The notes: generated by a model not told the origin, from the sequence alone. DNA of 64,000 nucleotides from Tamarix chinensis (GCA_030549775.1 CM060174.1:91900132-91964131); one strand, 5' to 3'. Positions 35,047 to 45,227 are shown, numbered from the stretch's first letter. A program made the numbers and translations.

Positions 35047-36201
35047 AGCCCTTGACGTCCTCGTCAAGTCCTTGGTGGTCTTGAAAGCTTCGATCTGGTC
35101 ACGGAACTGCCACAAGTCCTCTTCTCGTTCCCATCTTGCCTCGCTATCTGGTAAACCCCTCCAACGCACGAGGTACTCAGTGTGCTTGGGAACTCCTCTT
35201 GCCGATTTATCTCTATCAGCTAGCACTTCTGCAACATCCTTCTCATAGGATACAACATTTGCGGGTGGAGCTCGAGATGATTCACCCCTATTCGGATCAT
35301 CCTTGTCCCTATGATAGGGCTTTAGAAGACTTACATGGAACACAGGGTGAACCTTCAACTTTGCGGGCAACTCCAACTTGTATGAAGCCTTTCCAACCTT
35401 CTTCACAACGGGATATGGCCCTTCATATCTCCGTGTCAAGCCCTTGTGCACCTTTCGATAGGCCTTGAATTGTTGGGTTGGAAGTTTCACCATTACTTCG
35501 TCTCCGACTTGGAATGCCCTGGGCTTCCTCTTGTCATCCGCCCACTTCTTCATCCTCTTTGCCGCCTTGGCCAAATTTGCTTTCGCCAAGTCTAGTTGCT
35601 CATCCCACCCTTTAGCATATCTGAAGGCTGCAGGGCTAGGTCTTGTGTATCCCTTAGCAAGCTCCTGCGGAGATGTAGGTTGTTGGCCCATCACCAACTC
35701 GAAAGGACTCCTTTGTGTGGATTCACTCTGCTGGAGATTGTAGGAGAATTGGGCTACATCCATCAACTTTGCCCAATCTGTCTGGTTGGCACTTACAAAG
35801 TGCCGCAAGTAGATCTCCAACAAGTGATTCACCCGTTCCGTCTGTCCATCAGTCTGTGGGTGAAAACTTGTGGAGAAGTGGAGATCCGATCCCATGAGCT
35901 TGAACAGCTCCCTCCAAAATTTCCCTGTGAATCGTGGGTCTCGGTCACTGATGATGCTCCGAGGAACACCCCAATACTTCACCACATGTTTGAAGAATAG
36001 ATGTCCGGCTTCCTCGGCTGTGCAATCTCGAGAGGCAGGGATGAAGGTTCCATACTTAGAGAATCGATCCACCACCACCATGATGGAACCACACCCTTTT
36101 GACGTGGGGAGTGTTGAGATGAAGTCCATAGATACACTCTCCCATGGCTTCTCCGGAATAAGAAGAGGCTCCAGTAGACCCGCGGGCTTGCTTTGCTCCA
36201 C
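35044..36201 (-). pseudogene. Integrase core and chromodomain-like C-terminus
   Basis: A 385-codon open piece. The integrase catalytic triad is intact: Asp26 (SVSMDFI), Asp86 (IISDRDPRF) and Glu122 (DGQTERVN), with the exact 35-residue D-to-E spacing of the family. The GPY/F-type module follows (LTRRYEGPYPVVKKVGKASY, about residues 255-275), then YKLELPAKLKVHPVFHVSLLKPY. The end, about 338-375, has EYLVRWRGLPDSEARWEREE, which looks like a chromodomain and could direct insertion to marked chromatin. It is separated from the upstream integrase part by TAA 36208-36210. The stop TAG at 35044-35046 overlaps the polypurine tract. Confidence 0.93.
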
Positions 36202-36207
36202 CTTGTC

Positions 36208-36627
36208 TTATTGGCACACAAGACAAGTCTTTACGTATGCCTCCACATCATCCTGCATGTTAGGCCAATAATAGGATTTTTCAACAAGTACAAGGGTCCG
36301 TCTCATACCAAGATGACCAGCCCACTTTGAGTCATGGCACTCCCATAGTAGTTCCCTCCTTAGATTGCTCCACTTCGGTATATAGAGTCGGTGGCCAATA
36401 GTGTAGAGCATGCCGTCTTCTACCCAAAATCTTCGAGTTCTTCCTTCCTTAGCCATTTCCATCAAGTTCTTGGCTAAGTGATCCTGGGCCAATCCTTCTC
36501 GAACTCGATCCATGAGATCACAATGCGGCTGGCTCAAAGCTGCTAGTTCCGCCTTCCGACTCAATGCATCCGCCACAACATTGGCTTTGCCCGGCTTATA
36601 CTCCATGGTATAGTCGAACTCCGCCAA
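36208..36627 (-). pseudogene. RNase H end and integrase zinc-binding domain
   Basis: The frame opens after the TAG at 36634. It starts with the end of RNase H (AEFDYTMEYKPGKANVVADA), where the DALSR motif marks the boundary. The integrase HHCC domain follows: HDSKWAGHLG supplies the two histidines and CLVC the two cysteines. It ends at TAA 36208-36210, where CAA would restore the family residue. It is in the same frame as the RNase H piece above and the integrase core below, so only stop codons divide them. Confidence 0.9.
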
Positions 36628-36672
36628 GAAATCCTACCACCGTGCTTGCTTGGGACTTAACTTCTTCTGCCT

Positions 36673-37026
36673 CTAGAAATAGCTGGTGGCAACGTTGTCA
36701 GTCTTGATCACGAACCGACTCCCAAGAAAGTAATGCCTCCACACCCGAAGGCAATGGATGATAGCCGTCATTTCCTTGTCATGCACTGGATATCTTCTCT
36801 CTGTATCGTTGAGCTTCCGGCTCTCGTAGGTTATGGGATGGTTTTCTTGCATTAACACACCCCCTATAGCAAAATCCGATGCATTCGTGTGTACCTCAAA
36901 CGGCTCGGCATAATTTGGAAGAGCTAGGACGGGCTCTTCCATCACAGCTTGCTTAAGGTCCTCGAAGGCTCTTTGACATTCCTCCGTCCATTCCCAAGCG
37001 ACCTTCTTCTTAAGCAAGTTGGTCAA
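36673..37026 (-). pseudogene. RNase H frame of the gypsy pol
   Basis: These 117 residues cover the RT connection and RNase H: AFEDLKQAV, then EPFEVHTNASDFAIGGVLMQ, RYPVHDKEMTAIIHCLRVWRHYF and IKTDN. In the family the first catalytic position reads TDAS; here it is TNAS (residue 48, codon AAT), a change expected to abolish metal binding. The frame ends at TAG 36673-36675, where a CAG glutamine codon is usual. A second TAG follows at 36634-36636 in the same frame, again in place of CAG. Confidence 0.9.
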
Positions 37027-39284
37027 GGGCGTGGCCTTGCTGAGTACCCCAAGATGAACCGCCTGTAGTAATTCACAAGGCCTAAGAAGGACCTTAACTC
37101 CGAGATTCCCTTAGGCGGCTCCCATTCCGCAATGGCATGCACCTTAGCTTCATCAATGAATATCTTTCCCTTCACAATTCGGTGACCCAAAAACATCACC
37201 TCCTCTTGGGCAAATGAGCACTTCTCTACCTTTACGAAGAGCTCATTTTCCCTAAGTACTTGGAATACCTTCCTTAGGTGCTGAATATGCTCACCCAAGG
37301 TCTCACTATATATCACAATATCATCCAAGTACACCACAACGAACTTATCCAAAAATGGATGGAAGATCTTATTCATCAAGGTGCAAAAAGTAGCAGGTGC
37401 ATTTGTTAAACCAAAGGGCATGACCAAGAACTCATAAGATCCGTACCTGGTTACACACGTGGTCTTGGGCTCATCCCCTTCGGCTATGCGGACTTGCGAG
37501 TACCCCGATCTCAAGTCTAACTTGGAAAACCATCGGGCTTTCCCAAGTCTATCAAACAGATCAGCTACCAATGGGATCGGGTACTTATTCTTGATAGTGA
37601 CCTTGTTTGGCGCCCTGTAATCGATGCAAATTCGAAGGCTTCCATCGTGCTTCCTTTGGAACAATACCGGGGCACCAAACGGGGCTTTGGATGGCCTGAT
37701 GAATCCCGCATCCAATAATTGCTTGAGTTGTTTCTTCAATTCTTCCAACTCTGGCGGGGCCATCCGATAAGGACCCATGGCTGGAGGCTTAGCACCTGGT
37801 TCCAGCTCAATCACATGGTCCACCTCCCTTCGTGGTGGGAGCTTCTTCGGGAGCTCTGGTGGCATCACGTCCTCATACTCCTTGAGGAATCTCTTAATTT
37901 CCACGGGCACCTCCGATCTAACGGGTGAGGATTCTTCCTTCAACGTGGCCAAGAGTGTGACCTCACCCTTCTTGAGTCCCTTAGATACTTGTATAGCAGA
38001 AAGCATCTTGGACTCCACCTTTTCCCGAACTAGGGGCACAACATATGACTCCTGCCCCTTGGAAATGTGCATGGTGTTAGCATCTAGAAATGATAAGGGG
38101 CGTACCTTGTCAACGAACTCCATGCCAAGCACCATTTTGAAGTCGTCCATAGGCACCACCATCAAATCCACCATGCCTTCCCATTCGGCCAACCGAATGG
38201 GTACGCCTCGAGCAACCCCAAGGATCGGCCTTGAAGCTGAGTTAACCGCCTTCATCCATCCGATTTCCTTGGAATACCGAATACCGAGCTTTGTGGCTTC
38301 CTCTTCCGCCACAAAGTTGTGAGTGGCTCCCGTGTCCACCAATGCTCTCGTGTCTTTGCCATTTACTTTGGCTTCGATGTACACCAAGCCCTTTGAGGTC
38401 TTTGGTTCCTCCATGTTCTTGGCCGGCACGTTGGGCTCCTCCTTAGCCTTGGTCTTGAGTGAGTTCAGGAAGCGCATTGACCCCATGTTTGTCTCCTTCT
38501 CGCCCGAGGTCCCCTCTTCTCCAAGGGAACTAATGAGGGCATTCAATTGCTTCCTCTTGGGATAGTTGAAGGACATATGATCTCCTTGGCAAATGAAGCA
38601 TGTCCTTTTCTTCGAGTGGTCCTTACCCCCTTCGTACTTTCCCTTCCACTTGGGTGGGTTGGCCTCTTTGTGAGATTTCTCTCCCCCACCTTTGTAGGAT
38701 CCACCCTTCTTTGGCTTGTCTTTCTTCTCTTTTCGGAACTCAATGAGGGACTCCGCCTCCCTTATGGCCGAAGCAAGGTCTTGGACATTACGACGCCTCA
38801 ACTCTTGCTTCGCCCAAGTTTGTAATCCATCCATGAAGTAGAGGAGTCGGTTCTTCTCCGACATGTCCGGTATCTCAAGCATCAAGGAGTTATACTCTTT
38901 AACATAGTCCTTGATGGTACCGGTTTGTTTGAGGCTCCTTAGCTTCTTTACCGCAGCCTCCTCCACATTCATGGGATAGAATTGAGCTTTAAGCTCCCTC
39001 TTGAAGTCCTCCCATGTATCGATAGCCACCACACCCCTTTCAATTTCATCACTACGGCGTCTCCACCATAGCATAGCATCGTGCTCAAGATAGAGTGTGG
39101 CGGTATCAATCTTGTCTGCATCATCATCCATGCCTGCACGACGCATATATCTTTCTACCATCCAAATAAAATTATCAAGTTCTTTGGCATCGCGCTTACC
39201 TCCGTATTTAGGTGGTTCGGGGCCTTGGACCCTTGGTCCTCCAACATGACCGCCATGCCTCCCTTGGTTGAGATCTCGCCTCAA
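37023..39284 (-). pseudogene. gag C-terminus, protease and reverse transcriptase frame
   Basis: A 753-codon open stretch without its own ATG (it opens with TTG). In order: the gag retrotransposon domain (about residues 35-170, with [12 protein letters not shown] and [14 protein letters not shown]); a zinc knuckle at about 225-238 ([13 protein letters not shown]), where the last ligand is Tyr in place of Cys; the aspartic protease DTGA at about 316-319; and RT from about 490, with the palm motif [11 protein letters not shown] and the catalytic YLDD at 652-655. After GYSAR the frame shifts and stops at 37023-37025; the true continuation lies in another frame from about 37040. The polyprotein would build the particle and copy its RNA. 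Apart from the knuckle residue, the visible RT and protease motifs look intact. Confidence 0.93.
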
Positions 39285-39613
39285 CCAACGTGCTCCGCCC
39301 TAAGGGTGCCGAATTCCTCCCTTAGGATGCCAATATCTCTGCGGAATTCCTCCAACAAGCGGTTAATGCCACCAAGGAATTCCCCACGAATATCTTCACC
39401 AAGATATTCTTCCAACACATCGAGTCTCTCCGTCGACTCATCCATCCTCCTCTCCACCCGAATAACTCTATCTTCGAGTGAAGAGAGTCGGTCCTTGGAT
39501 ACCGACTTATCCTTGGCAACACCCTTTCCCTTATTCTCACGCTCTCTTCCACGGGTCTCCATGGAGACGGTTGTAGTCTCGCTCGGGTTCTTCACCAACT
39601 CGTCATTTGCCAT
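39281..39613 (-). pseudogene. gag N-terminal frame, ends in a frameshift
   Basis: The first ATG after the primer site gives MANDELVKNPSETTTVSMET at 39613, with no upstream ATG in frame. The 110 residues that follow are charged and probably coiled-coil (LEDRVIRVERRMDESTERLDVLEEYL). The frame closes at TGA 39281-39283 (AEHVG then stop). The rest of gag continues in the neighbouring frame from about 39284 with [12 protein letters not shown], which has no ATG, so a 1-nt shift separates the two. Gag would form the retrotransposon particle. The next frame overlaps this stop codon directly. Confidence 0.85.
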
Positions 39614-39648
39614 GGCTACGATCCCTTGTAACCAAAGCTTCCACCAAG

Positions 39649-39664
39649 CCAAGCTCTGATATCA
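39649..39664 (-). other. Primer binding site, initiator tRNA-Met type
   Basis: Two bases after the end of the 5' LTR the minus strand reads TGATATCAGAGCTTGG. Plant elements primed by initiator tRNA-Met carry TGGTATCAGAGC here. The one difference in that core is G to A at the third base. Confidence 0.85.
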
Positions 39665-39666
39665 CG

Positions 39667-40225
39667 TGTCACGGGGTGACTTCTTTCACCTAAGTATTTC
39701 CCGTGTGGCACTTAGAAGCACAACACCTTTAGTGCTCACTAAGTCAGCCTTTCCCGAACTTAGGCTATTACCAAGCCTTTAGAGATGAGTGAGAACACTT
39801 GGAGAACTTAAGAGACTTAGAGAGAGTGATAGAGTTTGTGTGTAAGAAGAGAACTCTTTTATTGATGAGAGAGGAGAGAGCTTTACAACTTGAGAGGTGG
39901 TGGGAGCAAATGGGGTGGTCCTCTATTTATAGTTGAGGTCCCCCTCCCTTTCCCTCCTTTGGTGGAAAGGTCTAGGTCTTCCATACCCTTGTAGATAATT
40001 CTAGAGACACCTTTAGAGTACAAGATATTTTAGGAGACTCTTCTAGATCCCTTCATGATCCTTCTATCCCTTAGGATTCTAGAGAGTTCCACACCATTCT
40101 AGGAGGTCTCTAGATATTTACACAAGGTTCCACACATTTCCACACAATTCTACTAGAGTCCACACAACTCTAGAATGTTCTAGAACCTTCCGGACAAAAA
40201 TGTGAAAAATAAGCGGGCCGTGACA
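39667..40225 (-). repeat. 5' LTR of the gypsy element (559 bp)
   Basis: Same termini as the 3' LTR and about 99% identical over 559 bp. In the element's orientation, transcription would start in this copy. The TATA box CTATAAATAG is at 39923-39932. Confidence 0.97.
39924..39931 (-). promoter_or_regulatory. LTR core promoter TATA box
   Basis: The minus strand reads AACTATAAATAGAGG, a full TATA consensus about 295 bp into the 5' LTR. The identical word is at 34731-34738 in the 3' LTR. No initiation site is proven. Confidence 0.6.
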
Positions 40226-40879
40226 ATAGACTCAAAATTCATTGATTGCTATCATATGTTTTTATCTTTGAATGAAAAACAAATAAGTAATTTAATTTGG
40301 CTAAAATGTGTCCTATATCCATATTAAGAAATTAATTTATTTTTAAAAAATATTATAATTAATTTATTAATAACACATATTCATAATAGTTGGTATTATT
40401 GAATGTTAGTATTTTCATTCTTCTAATTTTAGCAAATTTAAAAAATGTCTTAATGACATATGTTAAAAATTCTTAGCAATAAATAAATAATTATTTAAAT
40501 TAACAACTAACATCAAATTTTTAAAATTTGTCAAAAAACGACAACATTGTGCAAGTATAGGCTATAGAATCATTTGCACAAGTATCTATTACTTGTTGAC
40601 TCACACTTGTGGGGAACAATGTTTTGTTTCATTTGTTTGTGCTTTTAATGATGAGATTTCATGGAACCCGTTAGTGGAATTTCATGCTAGCCATAACAAT
40701 TCTTTGGTTATGAGAAACTAATATTATGCAGAATGCATAGGAAAAATAGGGATGTGTCCCTCCATCCATTTGATATGGAAATTTTTTTGTGTCATTTGCA
40801 ACTAGTTGGATCGAGGGAAATCATAATTATGAGAACCCAACATATTTGAAACAATAATTAACTAGGGTCTCACAGGGTT
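40226..40879. other. AT-rich stretch right of the gypsy element, no gene seen
   Basis: It begins ATAGACTCAAAATTC, so GACTC lies three bases from the LTR end. The last part may be further decayed LINE sequence but is not readable. Confidence 0.4.
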
Positions 40880-41147
40880 TATTGCACACTAGATAAAGTG
40901 TGAGGAGACCATGAGTGGTTTGCTACAAATGGCGATGCGCGCATTGAGGTGATTGAAGATTGTATCTTTGATCACTATAATCTACATGTGAATGTGGATA
41001 ATGCCCCTTCAATATGTATCATACCTTTTAAATTTTGTAATTTCTAGATTGATAGTGAAAATTTTCTTGAGGTAGTTGCATAATCATGGGTACAACAAAT
41101 GATTGGTTTAAAATATTAATAACTAGTGATTAAAATAAAAATACTTA
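40880..41147 (+). pseudogene. LINE endonuclease-end relic
   Basis: The plus strand gives NVDNAPSICIIPFKFCNF, a stop, and then DSENFLEVVA with SWVQQM. Plant L1-type LINEs have a similar SDHCP/PF-F-NFW/FL-V-W segment after the endonuclease domain. Stops interrupt it. The protein continues at 41906, on the other side of M5. Confidence 0.55.
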
Positions 41148-41337
41148 TATAACACCCCAACTTTTACTACTCGTTTTACAATAGAAGCTTATAACCAAAA
41201 TACTGGGTGTTACCGCCATAATTGATGTAAGTCTAACTTACCATACCATCCCGACATCGATCACAATGCTACGTTGGTGGTGGTGTTTTGATAGAAAAAT
41301 TGAAGAAGGAAAAGATTATATCATTGCATTTAATGTG

Positions 41338-41387
<50 letters not shown>

Positions 41388-41905
41388 TCACATACAGGTT
41401 GCGTGCACAAAGAGAGGGAGAAAAGAAGGTGAGGTGATCAGGCATGTTTGTCAATGCAGCCCATCACATAGAAAAGGAGAGTTGATGGGTGATGGTGAGG
41501 TTAGTGTAGGTCATGGGATGGATGCATGATAAGGAGATTTAGTTGAGGAGAAATGAACAAGTTCACGTAAGCCCAAGGAGAAGAAGGAAAAAGAAGCTGG
41601 GTAGGTGAGGAAAAAAGAAGAAGAAAAAGGATAAGGGAAAAAGGAAAGGGAAGAAATTAGGTTTAGGTTTAAAATTTGAATTAAGTTAAAATATTTTGGG
41701 TTAGGGTATTAGGATAATTTAATTATCAACTATTTGGGGTTAGATTTAGGTTAAAAATAATAATAACCCAAAATAAAATTTAAGGTTAAGCTAAGATTAA
41801 GGATTAGGGAGAGGATAAAATAGAAATACTAATTTTCTAATATAAGAATTAGGTTACAATATTAATTATTCAAGATTAAGATTAGTTAAAATTCAGGATA
41901 TTATA
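41148..41905 (-). mobile_element. M5: short family M copy inside the LINE
   Basis: The left end TATAACACCCCAACTTTTACTAC and right end AATTCAGGATATTATA fit the family termini (outer G and C changed to A and T). Flanks ACTTA (41143-41147) and ACTTC (41906-41910) match at four of five bases. At 758 bp it is far shorter than M2, so much of the middle is deleted. It contains (CA)17 followed by (TA)5 at 41341-41390 and a GA-rich patch at 41560-41650. The LINE reading frame resumes immediately after it. Confidence 0.65.
41341..41390. repeat. (CA)n(TA)n microsatellite in M5
   Basis: About 17 CA units followed by about five TA units. The poly-His/Thr frames across it are artefacts. Confidence 0.95.
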
Positions 41906-44328
41906 ACTTCAAAAGGGTGTTTAAGCAGTTTAATGAAGCATATTTTGGTAATGTTACTAGAAGAGCAGGTGAGGTGAAGAAGGCATGGCTTAATGTAGAA
42001 TATTTGTTATCTATTACTATTAAGAATGATTCTTTGTGGTAATTGGAGGACGCACTTAGGAAGGCATGGTGGAAACGAGTTCCCATTGAGGAGTGTTATC
42101 TTTTCAAGAAGGCAAGAATTACTCACATTCGGCTAAGGGATAGTAACAATAAATATTTCCATGATGAGGTTCAAGAAAGAAGACAACACAATATTATATC
42201 CGTATCCTCTATATTAAACTGGTATCTTGGTAGGCCATTGTTGTTGAAATTCATAATTTCTATATATGGGTGTTGGGTATTACTACTCCTTTGCTACACT
42301 TGGTGAAACATAGTAGTGTTGAAGAAGAGTTTGTACTTTACGATGATTAAAGGCAAACTTTTTTGGCTTACATTATTATATATGAGATCAAGGATGCTTT
42401 ATATAGCATGAGTGACTCTAAAACCCTAGGACTTGATGGGTATAACACACACTTCTTCAAAAAGACATGGGGAATCATGGGCAACCTTTTTTGCTCACTG
42501 TCTTTCTCCTAAAATTCTTCAACAACAGCTCATTACATCTCATTCCCAAAGTTACTCAACCGAATTATGTAGCTGACTGTCAACCCATAACCTATTACAA
42601 TATTGTTTATAAAATCATCTCCAAAATTTTAACCAATAGGCTAAAACTCCTTATGAATGCTTTGGTTGATGCATATCAATCTACTTTTATGTATAGTAAA
42701 TTAGGTAGAAAGTTGATATGAGAAAATCCTATGATTCCTTGGAATGGAGTTTTATATAACATCTACTCATTGACTTAGGGTTTTCAACCCACTTTGTGTA
42801 ACTTGTGATGAGTATATTGCCATAGTTCAAGTTTCCATTGTTTGAATGGCTCTTTATGCCCTCCTTTCAAAAGAGGTAAATGAATAAGTCATGGAGACCC
42901 TATGCCACCATATAGTTTGAGGTTGGCCATATAATATTTACATAGGTAATTATCTACTCTCTGGTAGGAGGAGTATTTCAAAGGGTGTGCAGGTTGTAAA
43001 TGAACTAAGATTACATACTTAAGCTTTAGTGATGACTTATTAGTGTTTTGCAAAGGTTGTCTCCCTTCTGCTAAACTAACTTGGAAGTTACAAGAGTTCT
43101 ATACTACTTTCAGGTTACATGCCAATCTAGTAAAGAGAAACATGTACTTTGAAGACATGAACTAATACCAAAAGCAATTGATTTTGGACATATTAGGAGC
43201 CAGAGAGGGTTGATTCCTTTCAATTATCTTGGAGTACCTTTAAGCCCATAATCTCTTTCCATATCCCAATATCAACTTTTAATCGAGAGGATTGATAAAA
43301 AATTGAAATCTTGTACACATAAATTTCTTAGTTACGATGAAAGATACAACTCCTTTAATTTGCTATATTTTGTATTGCACATTTTTATGTCGCCAAAAGT
43401 TGTGGTGGACCAATTAGACAACTTACTTAGAAGCTTCTTGTGGAACAACATGGATGTTAGTAAGAAAAGAGCCCCTATGACTTAGTTTAAAGTTAGTCTC
43501 CCAAAGAATGAAGTGGGTTTGATCCTTCGATAACTTCATGTCAGGAATGTTGCTTTGAGGGCCAATTATGTTTAAAAGTTTATAAAACTAAAGGATAGTG
43601 GATGTATGAGCGATACAGAAGATATAGGGATGGTTGGTAGGCTCAAGCTAAACCAGAGCACTCTTGGATGTTTAAAATGCCAGTAGAGACTTGGGAATAG
43701 ATCAAAGGATATGTACTTAATGTATTTAGCTTAACAAGTTCTCATTTGAGACTATATATAAAAAAAATTATGAGATATGGGTGAAAGAGCACCTTAGTGC
43801 ACCCTAGTTTGGCAACATAAAGAACAAGCAAGACATCACTTTATCTCATGGCTCACCTAATATGGTGCATTAGTTGTGAAGACAAAACTGAAGTAGTGGG
43901 GAGTGTTTGATGATGGTAGTTGTGCAGCATGCTACTCATTGCTGGAAGATTTTGACCATTTGTCAATAGGTTGTGTAGTTGCAAGAGGAGTTTGAAGATC
44001 ATTATTGTCGTGGTTGAAGCATCTAGAGATATTTAATACATGGTCCCACTATCTTTAGTTGATGATTCAAATCACTAGAAGGAGAGGTCAAAAGATTATT
44101 TGAAGATTAGTATTTTGTGCTCTAGTATATCTTGTGTGGACTAGAAGAATTGAAGTGATTTTTCAGCATGTTTGGTGACATCCAAGGCATATATTAAAAC
44201 AACTCAATTATGAAACTTTTGTTAGCTATGCGGAGAGTAACAGTAGAGAAATCTGGGAGTATTTGACTCATGTGGACAAATGATATCCTATACAGTATGC
44301 TTATAGTGTATAGAATAGACTGTGCATA
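41906..44328 (+). pseudogene. L1-type LINE reverse transcriptase relic
   Basis: The domain order of a plant LINE ORF2 is readable across stops and shifts. It opens with KQFNEAYFGNVTRRAGEVKKAW, then the ITHIRLRDSNNKYFH segment (about 42115). Further on are QPITYYNIVYKIISKILTNRLK (about 42574-42660), an active-site box SFSDDLLVF near 43021-43050 where FADD is usual, and SRSIL-like LLRSFLWNN at 43410-43450. A Cys-rich zinc-finger-like end reads CAACYSLLEDFDHLSIGC (about 43925-43980). No piece longer than about 90 residues is open. M5 splits it from the endonuclease end at 40880-41147. The 3' end is blurred by the inverted-repeat element at 44329. Confidence 0.8.
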
Positions 44329-44664
44329 GGGCTGTAAACGAGCCGAACCGAGCCGAATATCCTCAGGCTTGAATTCGGCTCATTTAACTAAACAAGCTTA
44401 AAATGTTGTTTGGGGCTCGGCTCGTTTAACTAAACGAACGAGCCGAACATAGCTTTTAACGAGCCGAACCGAGCCGAGTTCACGATCCAAAGCCAAAAAA
44501 TAAACCGAGCCGAACTTTTTCCTGTTTGAGCTGGGCTCGTTTAATAAACGAGCCGAGCCCGAACCTCATTTTGAAGCTCGTTTAATTAAACGAACGAGCC
44601 GAATCGAGCTTTTAACGAGCCGAGCCGAGCCGAATACCGAACTGACTCATCTCATTTACAGCCC
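44329..44664. mobile_element. 336-bp foldback/MITE-like element, GAGCCGA-rich
   Basis: The ends are GGGCTGTAAACGAG and, in reverse complement, GGGCTGTAAATGAG: 13 of 14 bases match. CATA lies directly outside both ends (44325-44328 and 44665-44668). The inside is built of ACGAGCCGAACCGAGCCGA repeats and TTTAACTAAACGA arms in both orientations, so long stretches can pair. It has no reading frame. The 4-bp flanking duplication fits none of the common superfamilies cleanly; a degraded hAT-type 8-bp duplication is possible. Confidence 0.75.
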
Positions 44665-45227
44665 CATAATTCTAATATTGGTAATAAAATTATTTCAATT
44701 ACCACACACACAAAAAAAGAAGAAGAAGAAATAACTGTCATAATTTATCTCCGGCAAAATATCCAAAGAAAAAAAAAACATTTACTCAATTCAAAGTTTC
44801 AAACCATTATTAATCCCAAAACCAAGGCCCACACCATTATGCCAATCTTCGAGCCGACTGAATCGATACGTGCCTTCAATAAAGCTGCCTCATTGTTCCC
44901 TCTAACCGGCCGGCCTCATCTTTATAGTACTTCTCTAGCCTCTCCTCATCTCATCATCCTTGCACTGTCTGCACCCACCACCCCAACACCAGCATCTCCT
45001 GCTTACCTCTGCCACCTACACTGCACACCTTCTGTTGTCTGTACGGTCAGATTCTCTTCGCACCCTTCTTTTTGTTTTATCTTCTCTTTCTGCCCAGAGC
45101 TCCACCATAAAACCCTCCTCACCACAACCAATCTCCTCCCACACTTACCACTTCGCCCTAAGCAAGTTTCTCACTGTAGCCTGTAACCATTTAGGGCTAG
45201 GACAAAACCCAAGCTCATTCGTCAATT
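44665..45227 (+). promoter_or_regulatory. Upstream region and C/T-rich leader of the Dof gene
   Basis: Between the inverted-repeat element and the Dof start. A C/T-rich stretch (44885-45200) looks like a 5' UTR. TTTATAGTA at 44921-44929 is a weak TATA candidate. TAG codons at 45192 and 45198 are in the Dof frame and close it upstream. An overlapping 115-codon frame from 44839 lies in this leader in another register and has no family resemblance; it could act as an upstream ORF if transcription starts further up. Confidence 0.35.

Larger units (their letters stand above)
34466..40225 (-). mobile_element. Ty3/gypsy chromovirus-like LTR retrotransposon, complete but inactive
   Basis: A 5,760-bp element with two LTRs of 567 and 559 bp that differ by six or seven substitutions and one 8-bp indel. 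On the minus strand the order is 5' LTR, tRNA-Met-type primer site, gag with CCHC-like knuckle, protease, RT, RNase H, integrase and a C-terminal chromodomain-like segment, then polypurine tract and 3' LTR. The domain order RT-RNase H-integrase defines Ty3/gypsy, and the chromodomain-like end marks the chromovirus branch. The short LTRs and total length suit the Reina-like clade better than Tekay/Del, which usually has longer LTRs; this is inference. The coding region is broken at five places. A clean target duplication is missing. Confidence 0.95.

Noticed and set aside
37777..38322. 181-codon plus-strand frame within the gypsy element
   Set aside because: It is antisense to the protease/RT coding frame; the same holds for 39081-39659, 35596-36000 and 35870-36271.
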